Source: Streptomyces asiaticus (GTDB lineage Bacteria > Actinomycetota > Actinomycetes > Streptomycetales > Streptomycetaceae). From it: a DNA stretch of 64,000 nt. The stretch is from positions 7,316,001 through 7,380,000 of the forward strand of contig NZ_JAGSHX010000006.1 of the NCBI RefSeq assembly GCF_018138715.1. The letters are read 5' to 3'. Below, piece by piece: positions 1-7,671 of the stretch; the first letter of the stretch is position 1, and each line of letters begins with the position of its first letter. The translations under genes and the position numbers were made by a program. The notes under the pieces are model-generated. The model did not search any database. It saw only the letters and a program-made list of their open reading frames with translations, and was not told the DNA's origin.

Positions 1-488
1 GCGGCCGCACCTGGCCCGGCGCGCCCGAGCGGCGGCTGCGGCTGCTCGTGGCCGCACTGGCGCTGGGCTATCTGCCGCTGATGCTGGTGCCGGGCGTCGC
101 CGCGATGACCGTCCTCGCCGGGCTGGCGGGTGTGTTCCTCGCCCCGGCACTGGCCTGCGCCTTCGTCGTCGTGGACCGCCACGCGCCGTCCGGCACGGTC
201 ACCGAGGCGTTCTCCTGGCTGGTGACCACCTTCGTGGTGGGCAACGCGGTCGGCACCGCCGTGGCCGGGCCCGCCGTCCAGTTCGGCGGGGTGGCCCCCG
301 GATTCGCGGTGCCCGCGGCCGGTGGCGCGGCCGCGCTGGCGGTGCTGCTGGCCGCCCAGCGGTTCCTCCTGGACGGGCCGCGGCCCGTCGTTCGGCCGGC
401 CGCGTACCGGACACCGGATGAACCTCGCGCGGAAAATGATCGCAACCATGCCGCCGAACCCGGTTTCAGAGCACGCCATCAGGCGTAA
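1..488 (+). CDS. MFS transporter, C-terminal part (5' end outside window)
   Basis: The reading frame is already open at the window start (first full codon at base 3) and stops with TAA at 486–488, so only about 160 C-terminal residues are visible. They contain alternating hydrophobic helices rich in Ala, Val, Leu and Gly with short charged turns, as in the last four to five membrane helices of a major facilitator superfamily exporter. The soluble polar tail of about 35 residues is typical. In actinobacteria an MFS gene often sits just upstream of pafA, which fits. The substrate cannot be inferred. Family assignment is from hydropathy and position, not from a diagnostic motif, because the conserved loop 2–3 motif lies outside the window. 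Confidence 0.7.
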   Translation, partial: GRTWPGAPERRLRLLVAALALGYLPLMLVPGVAAMTVLAGLAGVFLAPALACAFVVVDRHAPSGTVTEAFSWLVTTFVVGNAVGTAVAGPAVQFGGVAPGFAVPAAGGAAALAVLLAAQRFLLDGPRPVVRPAAYRTPDEPRAENDRNHAAEPGFRARHQA

Positions 489-497
489 TGTTCAGGC

Positions 498-1859
498 ATG
501 GACCGCCGCATTTTCGGGCTGGAGAACGAGTACGGCGTCACGTGCACATTCAGGGGACAGCGCCGGTTGTCTCCTGACGAAGTGGCGCGGTACCTCTTCC
601 GCCGTGTCGTCTCCTGGGGCCGCAGCAGCAATGTCTTCCTGCGCAACGGCGCCCGCCTCTATCTCGACGTGGGCTCGCACCCGGAATACGCGACACCCGA
701 GTGTGACAACGTGACCGAGCTGGTCACCCACGACAAAGCGGGCGAGCGCATTCTCGAAGGTCTGCTCGTGGACGCGGAGCGTCGCCTGCACGAGGAGGGA
801 ATCGCGGGCGACGTCTATCTCTTCAAGAACAACACCGACTCCGCGGGCAACTCCTACGGCTGCCACGAGAACTATCTGGTGGCACGGCACGGGGAGTTCT
901 CCCGGCTCGCCGACATTCTCATCCCGTTCCTGGTGACGCGACAGCTCCTGTGCGGCGCGGGCAAGGTCCTCCAGACCCCCCGCGGCGCGGTCTACTGCGT
1001 CAGCCAGCGCGCCGAGCACATCTGGGAGGGCGTCAGCTCCGCCACGACCCGCTCCCGGCCGATCATCAACACCCGCGACGAACCCCACGCCGACGCCGAG
1101 CGCTACCGCCGGCTGCATGTCATCGTGGGCGACTCCAACATGTCCGAGACCACCATGCTGCTCAAGGTCGGCGCCACCGACCTGGTGCTCCGCATGATCG
1201 AGGCGGGCACGGTGATGCGCGACCTGACCCTGGAGAACCCCATCCGGGCGATCCGCGAGGTCAGCCACGACATCACCGGGCAGCGCAAGGTGCGGCTCGC
1301 CAGCGGGCGCGAGGCGTCCGCCCTGGAGGTGCAGCAGGAGTACTACGAGAAGGCCGTCGACTTCTGCGAGCGCCGGGGCATCCGCACCGGCATGGTCGAG
1401 CGCGTCCTCGAGCTGTGGGGCCGCACCCTCGACGCGATCCGCACCGAGGAGCTGGACCGGATCGGCACCGAAATCGACTGGGTGATGAAGTACCAGCTCA
1501 TCGAGCAGTACCGGGCGAAGAACAACATCACCATGTCGCATCCCCGCATCGCCCAGATAGACCTCGCCTACCACGACATCCACCGCCGCCGTGGCCTCTA
1601 CTACCTGCTGGAGAGGCGCGGCCAGGCGGCCCGGGTCTGCAACGACTTGAAAATCTTCGAGGGCAAGTCGGTGCCACCGCAGACCACCCGCGCCCGGCTG
1701 CGCGGCGACTTCATCCGCCGGGCCCAGGAGCAGCGCCGCGACTTCACCGTCGACTGGGTGCATCTGAAGCTCAACGACCAGGCGCAGCGCACCGTGCTGT
1801 GCAAGGACCCCTTCCGCTCGGTCGACGACCGGGTGGAGAAGCTGATCGCCGGTATGTGA
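498..1859 (+). CDS. pafA: Pup--protein ligase PafA
   Basis: This enzyme joins the C-terminal Glu of Pup (prokaryotic ubiquitin-like protein) to target lysines using ATP, marking proteins for the actinobacterial proteasome. The 453-residue product has the full family length. The N-terminus reads [18 protein letters not shown], placing the metal-binding Glu at residue 9. Asp57 in ARLYLDVGS is the catalytic base known from the family. The C-terminal region ([14 protein letters not shown]) matches the usual PafA end. ATG at 498 is nine bases after the upstream stop. The downstream order (FKBPs, pafB, pafC, tatA, tatC, helicase) is the conserved actinobacterial pup neighbourhood. pup and prcBA themselves are not in the window and would be expected upstream. 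Confidence 0.97.
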   Translation: MDRRIFGLENEYGVTCTFRGQRRLSPDEVARYLFRRVVSWGRSSNVFLRNGARLYLDVGSHPEYATPECDNVTELVTHDKAGERILEGLLVDAERRLHEEGIAGDVYLFKNNTDSAGNSYGCHENYLVARHGEFSRLADILIPFLVTRQLLCGAGKVLQTPRGAVYCVSQRAEHIWEGVSSATTRSRPIINTRDEPHADAERYRRLHVIVGDSNMSETTMLLKVGATDLVLRMIEAGTVMRDLTLENPIRAIREVSHDITGQRKVRLASGREASALEVQQEYYEKAVDFCERRGIRTGMVERVLELWGRTLDAIRTEELDRIGTEIDWVMKYQLIEQYRAKNNITMSHPRIAQIDLAYHDIHRRRGLYYLLERRGQAARVCNDLKIFEGKSVPPQTTRARLRGDFIRRAQEQRRDFTVDWVHLKLNDQAQRTVLCKDPFRSVDDRVEKLIAGM

Positions 1860-1881
1860 CCGGCGTACGGCTTACCTTCCC

Positions 1882-1916
1882 CTCGGGCCCCGTGCGTTCT
1901 CCGGACGGGGCCCGAG
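1882..1916 (+). terminator. Perfect 12-bp hairpin after pafA
   Basis: Bases 1882–1893 and 1905–1916 form a perfect 12-bp GC-rich inverted repeat with an 11-base loop, 23 bases after the pafA stop. There is no T-tract, as is common for Streptomyces terminators. It probably ends the pafA transcript, so the FKBP gene downstream needs its own promoter. Confidence 0.7.
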
Positions 1917-1972
1917 TCACGTCGTAGAGTGGCGCGCACTGGCCATCTCAAGATCTACCTAACGAGGACTCC

Positions 1973-2968
1973 GTGCGTCGACGCTCCGTACTCCTTGCCG
2001 TGCCCGCGGGCCTGCTGACACTCGCGGGCTGCGGTGACGAAAAGTCAGGGTCCGACAAGACCAAGCCGTCCCAGGAGCCGACGAACCAGAGTCCCTCACC
2101 GGCCCCCAGCGGCAAGATCGTCTCCGGCCCGGTGCCGGCCATTACCGCGGGTAAGAAGTTCGGTGAGAAGCCGAAGGTCGCCAAGGGCTCGGGGAAGCCC
2201 CCGCAGAGTCTCGCGGTCAAGACGATCAGCCAGGGCGACGGCAAGAAGACGGTCAAGGGCGACTGGCTCCAGATCAACTACCTGGCGCAGATCTGGGACA
2301 CCGGGAAGGTCATCGACAACACCTTCGACAAGAAGAAGACCGCCGCGTTCCCGATCGGCAAGGGCCAGGTCCTCCCGGGCTGGGACCAGGGACTGCTGGG
2401 CCGGAACCTCGGCAGCCGGCTGGAGCTGGCCGTCCCGCCCGCGTACGCCTACGGCAAGCAGGGCCAGCCGCAGGCCGGTATCAAGGGCACCGACACGCTG
2501 GTCTTCGTCATCGACCTCGTCGGCGCCTACAACGCCAAGAGCTCGGCCAAGGGCAGCAAGGTGGAGCAGAAGAACGCCGACCTGCCCAAGGTGTCCGCCA
2601 ACACCGACGGCAAGGCGCCCAGCATCACCGTCCCCAAGAAGTCCCCGCCGAAGAAGCTGGTCTCCGAGTACGTCATCGAGGGTGACGGCAAGGAGGTCAA
2701 GAAGACCGACGCGCTGCTCGTCCAGTACCGGGGCGTGCTGTGGGACGGCGGCAAGGAGTTCGACTCCACCTACAAGCGCGGCGAGCTCGCCCAGTTCTCG
2801 CTCCAGCAGGTCGTCAAGGGCTGGTCGCAGGGGCTGACGGGGAAGAAGGTGGGCAGCCGGGTGCTGATCGTCGTGCCCCCGGACCTGGGCTACGGCAAGG
2901 CGGCGCAGAAGGGCATCCCCGCCAACTCCACGCTGGTGTTCTCCGTGGACATCCTGGCGGTTCTGTAG
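1973..2968 (+). CDS. Lipoprotein with two FKBP-type peptidyl-prolyl isomerase domains
   Basis: The product is 331 residues. It starts at GTG with a short Arg-rich N-region, a hydrophobic stretch and a lipobox LAGC (Cys20), so it should be lipid-anchored on the outer face of the membrane. A Ser/Thr/Pro/Lys linker leads to two FKBP domains at roughly residues 85–190 and 225–331, each with the family pattern (VxYxG/A-like strand, GWxQGL, VPPxxxYG). FKBPs catalyse proline cis-trans isomerisation and assist folding. The first domain has more substitutions (INYLAQ for VxYxG), so its activity is less certain. The next gene, 39 bases on, is a cytosolic single-domain FKBP. A gene of this type between pafA and pafB is usual in Streptomyces. 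Confidence 0.92.
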   Translation: MRRRSVLLAVPAGLLTLAGCGDEKSGSDKTKPSQEPTNQSPSPAPSGKIVSGPVPAITAGKKFGEKPKVAKGSGKPPQSLAVKTISQGDGKKTVKGDWLQINYLAQIWDTGKVIDNTFDKKKTAAFPIGKGQVLPGWDQGLLGRNLGSRLELAVPPAYAYGKQGQPQAGIKGTDTLVFVIDLVGAYNAKSSAKGSKVEQKNADLPKVSANTDGKAPSITVPKKSPPKKLVSEYVIEGDGKEVKKTDALLVQYRGVLWDGGKEFDSTYKRGELAQFSLQQVVKGWSQGLTGKKVGSRVLIVVPPDLGYGKAAQKGIPANSTLVFSVDILAVL

Positions 2969-3007
2969 CCTGTGCGGGTTGCCCACCACGTCACAAGGAG
3001 CAATTTC

Positions 3008-3382
3008 GTGAGCATCGAGAAGCCCGAGGTCGACTTCCCGGGCGGCGAGCCGCCGGCCGAGCTGGAGATCAAGGAGATCTGGGAGGGCGACGGGCCCGTG
3101 GCCAAGGCCGGCGACAACATCGCCGTGCACTATGTGGGCGTCTCCTTCAGCACGGGTGAGGAGTTCGACGCGAGCTACAACCGCGGCACTCCGCTGCGGA
3201 TCCAGCTCGGCGTGGGCCAGGTCATCTCCGGCTGGGACCAGGGCCTCCAGGGGATGAAGGTCGGCGGCCGCCGTCAGCTCATCGTCCCGCCGCACCTCGG
3301 CTACGGCGACCGGGGCGCCGGCGGTGGCCGGATCAAGCCGGGCGAGACGCTGATCTTCGTCTGCGACCTGATCTCGGTCTGA
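3008..3382 (+). CDS. Cytosolic FKBP-type peptidyl-prolyl cis-trans isomerase
   Basis: A compact single-domain FKBP of 124 residues with VHYVGVSF, SGWDQGLQGM, VPPHLGYGDRG and TLIFVCDLI, all at standard positions. No signal sequence is present, so it is probably cytosolic. GTG at 3008 was chosen because AAGGAG lies seven bases upstream and the protein then begins MSIEKPEVDFPGG, the usual start of Streptomyces orthologues. An in-frame start at 2972 would add 12 unconserved residues. It is downstream of the two-domain lipoprotein and followed by a strong terminator. Confidence 0.94.
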   Translation: MSIEKPEVDFPGGEPPAELEIKEIWEGDGPVAKAGDNIAVHYVGVSFSTGEEFDASYNRGTPLRIQLGVGQVISGWDQGLQGMKVGGRRQLIVPPHLGYGDRGAGGGRIKPGETLIFVCDLISV

Positions 3383-3398
3383 GACGGCCGTCCGTCGC

Positions 3399-3438
3399 GC
3401 CGAGGGCTCCTGCCGGTGAGCGGGGGCCCTCGGCTTTT
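3399..3438 (+). terminator. Rho-independent terminator after FKBP
   Basis: A perfect 9-bp stem (3399–3407 with 3426–3434) with an 18-base loop is followed by TTTT at 3435–3438. It lies 17 bases after the FKBP stop and separates that gene from pafB. Confidence 0.85.
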
Positions 3439-3496
3439 GCCGCGCGTGCCGGTAGCGGTACGGTCACGTGCGTAAGGTCACGAAGAAGGGGCGTCG

Positions 3497-4462
3497 ATGG
3501 CGATTGCCAAGGCCGAGCGGTTGATGAACCTGGCCCTGTGCCTGCTGGGAACGCGGCGTCCGCTGACCAAACGGGAGTTGCGGGGCTCCATAGAGGCGTA
3601 CCTCCAGACCGACACGGCCAATGACGAAGCGTTCAACCGCATGTTCGAACGCGACAAGGACGATCTGCGTGAACTCGGCCTGATCATCGAGACGGTGGAG
3701 GGCCTCGACGGCGAGACCGGCTATCTCGCCCGCCGGGACAGCAACCGCCTCCCGCCGATCACCCTCGACGCCGAGGAGGCCGCCGCCCTCGGCCTCGCCG
3801 CCAAGGTCTGGCAGCAGGCCCGGCTCGCGGGCGCCGCCAGCGGCGCGCTACAGAAGCTGCGCGCCGCCGGGATGCCGGTCGCCGAGGATCCGTACGACAC
3901 GCCCGGGCACAGCGCGCTGGAGCCGCGTATCCCGGTCCATGAGAGCGCCTTCGAACCGCTGATGCTCGCCTGCCGCGACCGCCGCCCCGTCGTCTTCGAC
4001 TACCGCAAGGCGAACGCCGCGCGCCCCGAGCAGCGGCAGGTCGAGCCCTGGACCCTGGAGTGCTGGCGCGGCCACTGGTATCTCGCCGGATGGGACCGTG
4101 ACCGCGCCGCCGAGCGGGTCTTCCGGCTCTCCCGGATCACCGGCCGGGTCCGGCTGCGGTCCGGCGCGTTCACCGCCGAGGTGCCCGACCACGTCACCGT
4201 CCGGGAGACCGTGGAGAGCTGGGCGGGCGAGACGGCCAACGGCACCGCCCGGATCCGGCTGCGCTCGGGCCACGGCTATCCGCTGCGGGCCAAGGCGCTG
4301 TCCACCCGGGAGGCCGGCGACGGCTGGGACGAGCTGGAGATTCCGTACGGGCACGGCCTGGACGCCTGGCTCGTGGAGTTCGGCCCGGACGTGGTCGTAC
4401 TGGCGCCCGAGGAGCTGCGGGCGGATGTCGTGGACCGGCTGCGCGCGGTCGCCAAGGGCTGA
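3497..4462 (+). CDS. pafB: WYL-domain transcriptional regulator PafB
   Basis: This 321-residue protein has an N-terminal winged helix (KAERLMNLALCLLGTRRPLT…) and a WYL domain whose signature WTLECWRGHWYLAGWD lies near residues 182–197, with a C-terminal WCX-type extension. PafB forms a heterodimer with PafC that activates DNA-damage genes independently of LexA/RecA in mycobacteria, the WYL domain sensing damage-derived nucleic acid. The name comes from the pup neighbourhood; it is not needed for pupylation. ATG at 3497 follows GAAGGGG. pafC begins 20 bases after its stop, so the two are likely co-transcribed. Confidence 0.95.
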   Translation: MAIAKAERLMNLALCLLGTRRPLTKRELRGSIEAYLQTDTANDEAFNRMFERDKDDLRELGLIIETVEGLDGETGYLARRDSNRLPPITLDAEEAAALGLAAKVWQQARLAGAASGALQKLRAAGMPVAEDPYDTPGHSALEPRIPVHESAFEPLMLACRDRRPVVFDYRKANAARPEQRQVEPWTLECWRGHWYLAGWDRDRAAERVFRLSRITGRVRLRSGAFTAEVPDHVTVRETVESWAGETANGTARIRLRSGHGYPLRAKALSTREAGDGWDELEIPYGHGLDAWLVEFGPDVVVLAPEELRADVVDRLRAVAKG

Positions 4463-4482
4463 GGGGACGGATCTACTTCATC

Positions 4483-5442
4483 ATGGCCGGAAACGCCATT
4501 GACCAGACCCGGCGGATGCTCTCCCTGGTGACGTATCTGCGCGAGCGCCCCGGCGCCCGCGTCGCCGACGTCGCCCGGGCCTTCGGCATCAGCGAGGACG
4601 AGCTGATCGCCGACCTGGATGTGCTGCCGCTGTGCGGCACCAGCTTCCGCGGCGGCGATCTGATGGACATCGACACCGACGGCGAGCGGATCTGGTGGCA
4701 CAACCCCGATGACGTGGCCGAGCCGCTGCGGCTGGCCGCCGACGAGGCCACCGCGCTGCTGGTCGCCGCCCGCGCCGTCGCCACCCTCCCCGGGCTGCGC
4801 GAGGGCGACCGGGACGCGCTGCTGCGGGCCACCGCCAAGCTGGAGGCCGCGGCGGGCGAGGCGGCGGGCGCCAGCTCCCGGCTCTCGGTGATCTTCGAGT
4901 CGGAGGGCGGGGTCTTCGCCGACGTCGACCGCGCCATCTCCGAGCGCCGCAGGCTGTGGCTGCGCTACTACTCACCCGCGCGCGACGAGGTCACCGAGCG
5001 CGAGGTCGACCCGATCCGGCTCTTCGCCGTCGGCCGCACCTACATGGAGGCGTGGTGCCGCCTCTCCGAGGCGCGGCGGACCTTCCGGCTGGACCGGGTC
5101 GTCGAGATCAAGCTGCTGGACGACGCCTCCGATCCGCCGCCGATCGAGCTGCGCGACCTGTCGGAGCTGTCCTCCGCGCTGGTGCAGACCGGTGCCGAGG
5201 ACCCCGAGGTGGTCGTCGAGGTCGGCCCCGGCGGGCGCTGGGTCGCCGAGTACTACCCGCACGACAGCGCCGATGAGCTGCCCGACGGCGGCCTCCGGAT
5301 CACGCTGCGCGCGCCCGACCCCGGCTCGCTGCGGCGCCTGGCGCTGCGGCTGGGCAGGGACGGCAGGATCGTCTCGCCGCAGGAGCTGGCGGACAGTGCT
5401 CGGGACGCGGCGCGGCAGGCGCTCGCGGCGTACGGTGAGTGA
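4483..5442 (+). CDS. pafC: WYL-domain transcriptional regulator PafC
   Basis: This is the partner of PafB and has the same architecture: N-terminal helix-turn-helix (ARVADVARAFGISEDELIADL) and a WYL-type ligand domain around residues 150–225, then a WCX extension ending RDAARQALAAYGE. At 319 residues it is nearly the same length as PafB, as expected for paralogues from a duplication. It starts 20 bases after pafB and the next ORF begins within a few bases of its stop, so pafB, pafC and the zinc-ribbon gene probably form one transcript. Confidence 0.95.
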   Translation: MAGNAIDQTRRMLSLVTYLRERPGARVADVARAFGISEDELIADLDVLPLCGTSFRGGDLMDIDTDGERIWWHNPDDVAEPLRLAADEATALLVAARAVATLPGLREGDRDALLRATAKLEAAAGEAAGASSRLSVIFESEGGVFADVDRAISERRRLWLRYYSPARDEVTEREVDPIRLFAVGRTYMEAWCRLSEARRTFRLDRVVEIKLLDDASDPPPIELRDLSELSSALVQTGAEDPEVVVEVGPGGRWVAEYYPHDSADELPDGGLRITLRAPDPGSLRRLALRLGRDGRIVSPQELADSARDAARQALAAYGE

Positions 5443-5455
5443 AGGGACGCACACA

Positions 5456-5698
5456 GTGACCGCACGGGGGAGTGCCACGTCGGTGATCTTCAAGGCGGCG
5501 TGCCCGCAGTGCCGCGGCCGGTTCGAGCTGGCCGCGGGCGCCCTGCGGCTGGCCATCGGGGCCAGCCACCGCACCACCTTCTACTCCTTCACCTGCCCCG
5601 ACTGCGGAACCGCGGTGCGCAAACCGGCGGGGGAGCGGATCGTGGAGCTGCTCACCGGCGGTGGGGTGCGTACACTGCGGCTCCACTCCACCGTCTAG
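5456..5698 (+). CDS. Small zinc-ribbon protein
   Basis: An 80-residue protein with two CxxC knuckles (ACPQCRGRFEL and TCPDCGTAVRK) about 30 residues apart, the pattern of a structural zinc ribbon. The C-terminal part (ERIVELLTGGGVRTLRLHST) is short. GTG at 5456 is preceded by GAAGGGA at a suitable distance. An in-frame GTG at 5435 would overlap pafC by 8 bases and add seven residues, but has no clear ribosome-binding site. The function is unknown. Its conserved place between pafC and tatA in Streptomyces argues that it is real. Confidence 0.85.
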   Translation: MTARGSATSVIFKAACPQCRGRFELAAGALRLAIGASHRTTFYSFTCPDCGTAVRKPAGERIVELLTGGGVRTLRLHSTV

Positions 5699-5708
5699 GC
5701 TCTGCCGC

Positions 5709-5912
5709 ATGCTCTGGCCGATGCTCGCCCTCGCCCTCGCCTTCTGCGGAATCGCCGTTCTCGCCGTGCTCTCGGTGCGGGTCTACACGGAGGTCCGCAG
5801 GCTGGCCCGGCAGGTGTCGGCCAGCTCGGAGCGGATCACCCGGGCCGCGGAGGACCTGGAGCGGGCCTCGGCTCCGCTGGGGTCGACCGTCGACGCTCTG
5901 CGCCGGCAGTGA
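5709..5912 (+). CDS. Small single-pass membrane protein with coiled tail
   Basis: A 67-residue protein starting MLWPMLALALAFCGIAVLAV, one membrane helix, followed by an amphipathic stretch (RLARQVSASSERITRAAEDL) with heptad-like spacing. ATG at 5709 was preferred to an upstream in-frame start at 5661 because the latter lies inside the zinc-ribbon gene and adds non-hydrophobic residues. Short membrane proteins of this kind beside tatA occur in streptomycetes without known function. A link to Tat translocation is only a guess from position. Confidence 0.75.
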   Translation: MLWPMLALALAFCGIAVLAVLSVRVYTEVRRLARQVSASSERITRAAEDLERASAPLGSTVDALRRQ

Positions 5913-6160
5913 GGGGCCGCTCCGCGTCGGCGGTGACCGCCGCCGCTGATGGGCACTCTGCTGCCGCACAGCCAAGCGGGGTACGCTGACAATTCGTGGC
6001 CCCGGAAACGAGGCGGAGGGCCGCAACCCGGAGTCCGCACGGGGATTGCTTACGGTTTACCCCCGCGCGCTACGATCGCTGACAGCACGGCTGCCGGACA
6101 CCTGTCCGACCGGTCGGGCAGCCCCACCCCCCAGCCGCCTCGGTGAGAAGGTAGACGCTT

Positions 6161-6451
6161 ATGCTGTTCGGAAAGATCGGCGTTCCCGAGATTCTCCTCA
6201 TCCTTGTCGTCGTGCTGCTGCTGTTCGGTGCCAAGAAGCTTCCGGACATGGCGCGCTCGCTGGGCAAGTCGGCCCGGATCCTCAAGAGCGAGGCGAAGGC
6301 CATGAAGTCGGATGGCCAGCAGCAGAGCGCGCCGGCCGACCCGCCCCACCCCGGTCAGGACGACGCCACTCACCGCACCATCCAGGCCGCGCCCGGAGAC
6401 GTGACCAGCTCGCGCCCGGTGTCGGAGCCGAGCGACACCACCAAGCGCTGA
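6161..6451 (+). CDS. tatA: Sec-independent protein translocase subunit TatA
   Basis: TatA oligomerises around TatC to form the pore that exports folded proteins with twin-arginine signals. The 96-residue product has the short N-terminal membrane helix ([20 protein letters not shown]), the FG hinge, the amphipathic helix [20 protein letters not shown] and a charged, disordered tail. GAGAAGG precedes ATG 6161. tatC follows 62 bases later. About 250 bases without a gene lie upstream (5913–6160) and presumably carry the promoter; I see no recognisable operator there. Confidence 0.96.
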   Translation: MLFGKIGVPEILLILVVVLLLFGAKKLPDMARSLGKSARILKSEAKAMKSDGQQQSAPADPPHPGQDDATHRTIQAAPGDVTSSRPVSEPSDTTKR

Positions 6452-6513
6452 CCCAGGGCCACTTGAAGGCGGCGCGAAGGGCCGCCACCGGACGCACGAG
6501 ATGAGGACGTGGG

Positions 6514-7485
6514 TTGCTCAAGTCTGCCCGCAAAAAGGAGAAGGACCCCGAGGGGCGGATGCCCCTCTCCGAGCACCTGCGTGAGCTGCGCAACCGGCTG
6601 CTCAAATCGGTCCTGGCGATCTGTGTGATCACGATCATCGCGATGTTCTACTACATGGACATCGCGAAGTTCCTGATGCGGCCGGTGCTGGACGCCGTCG
6701 GCTGTGGCGGAGTCTCGTTCTCCGACCTCACCGGCAAGGGAGGCGCGGGGGGCAAGGGTCACGACTGCGCCTACTTCACCGTGAACGGTCTGCTGTCGCC
6801 GTTCACGATCATGCTGAAGGTCTCCTTCACGACCGGTCTGGTGGTGGCCACTCCGGTCTGGCTCTACCAGCTGTGGGCCTTCCTCGCGCCCGGGCTGCAC
6901 CGCAACGAGAAGAAGTACGGCCTGTTCTTCGTCGGGCTCGGCGTCCCGCTCTTCGTCGGCGGCGCGTACTTCGCGTACCTGATCCTGCCGACCAGCGCCA
7001 AGGTCCTCATCGGCTTCACCCCGGAGGGGGCCAACAACCTCCTCCCGCTGGACGACTTCCTCGATCTGCTGGCCCGGATGGTCGTCGTCTTCGGGCTCGC
7101 CTTCGAGCTTCCGCTGCTGCTGATCCTGCTGAACTTCACCGGCATCCTCAGCGGACGCCGGATGCTCGGCTGGTGGCGCGCCATGATCATGGGGATCACG
7201 GTCTTCGGCGCCATCGCCACTCCCAGCACCGACCCGATCGGCATGTTCGCCCTGGCGGGGCCGGTCGTCGTGCTCTACTTCGGCGCCGTCGGCGTCTCTC
7301 TGCTCAACGACCGGCGCAAGGCGCGCCGCCGGGAAGCCGACCCGGACTTCGGCCTGAGCGACGACGAGGCGTCCCAGCTGGATCTGACCCCCGAGGCCGT
7401 GGCCGCGCCCAGTGCCAGGCCGGAGCTCACCGACGGGGACGACTCCGGTCCCACCCGGCGCAACGGCTACGACGACGTCACATAG
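6514..7485 (+). CDS. tatC: Sec-independent protein translocase subunit TatC
   Basis: TatC is the Tat signal receptor in the cytoplasmic membrane. The 323-residue product starts at TTG 6514 (MLKSARKKEKDPEGRM) with the conserved cytosolic entry MPLSEHLRELRNRL, followed by six membrane helices. Family motifs include FLAPGLHRNEKK in the first cytosolic loop and the stretch VFGLAFELPLLLILLNFTGI. A polar tail of about 60 residues after helix 6 is typical of actinobacterial TatC. Several gene products in this window carry or lack Tat signals; the amidohydrolase at 22–25.5 kb is a clear client. Confidence 0.96.
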   Translation: MLKSARKKEKDPEGRMPLSEHLRELRNRLLKSVLAICVITIIAMFYYMDIAKFLMRPVLDAVGCGGVSFSDLTGKGGAGGKGHDCAYFTVNGLLSPFTIMLKVSFTTGLVVATPVWLYQLWAFLAPGLHRNEKKYGLFFVGLGVPLFVGGAYFAYLILPTSAKVLIGFTPEGANNLLPLDDFLDLLARMVVVFGLAFELPLLLILLNFTGILSGRRMLGWWRAMIMGITVFGAIATPSTDPIGMFALAGPVVVLYFGAVGVSLLNDRRKARRREADPDFGLSDDEASQLDLTPEAVAAPSARPELTDGDDSGPTRRNGYDDVT

Positions 7486-7671
7486 CCGCATCCGGCCGTC
7501 CGCCGCAGTGTCCGGCATATCCGGCCGTACCCGGTCCCACCCGCCCGCCTGTGGCCGCCCATCGGGCGGCCCGGCGGGCGGCTCGCCGAGCGGCCCGGTC
7601 CGGCGGGCCGAACAAAGCCCCGATAAAGATCGCGTGCGCTGTCGGAGGTGGCCGGTAGGCTCGTAGATACG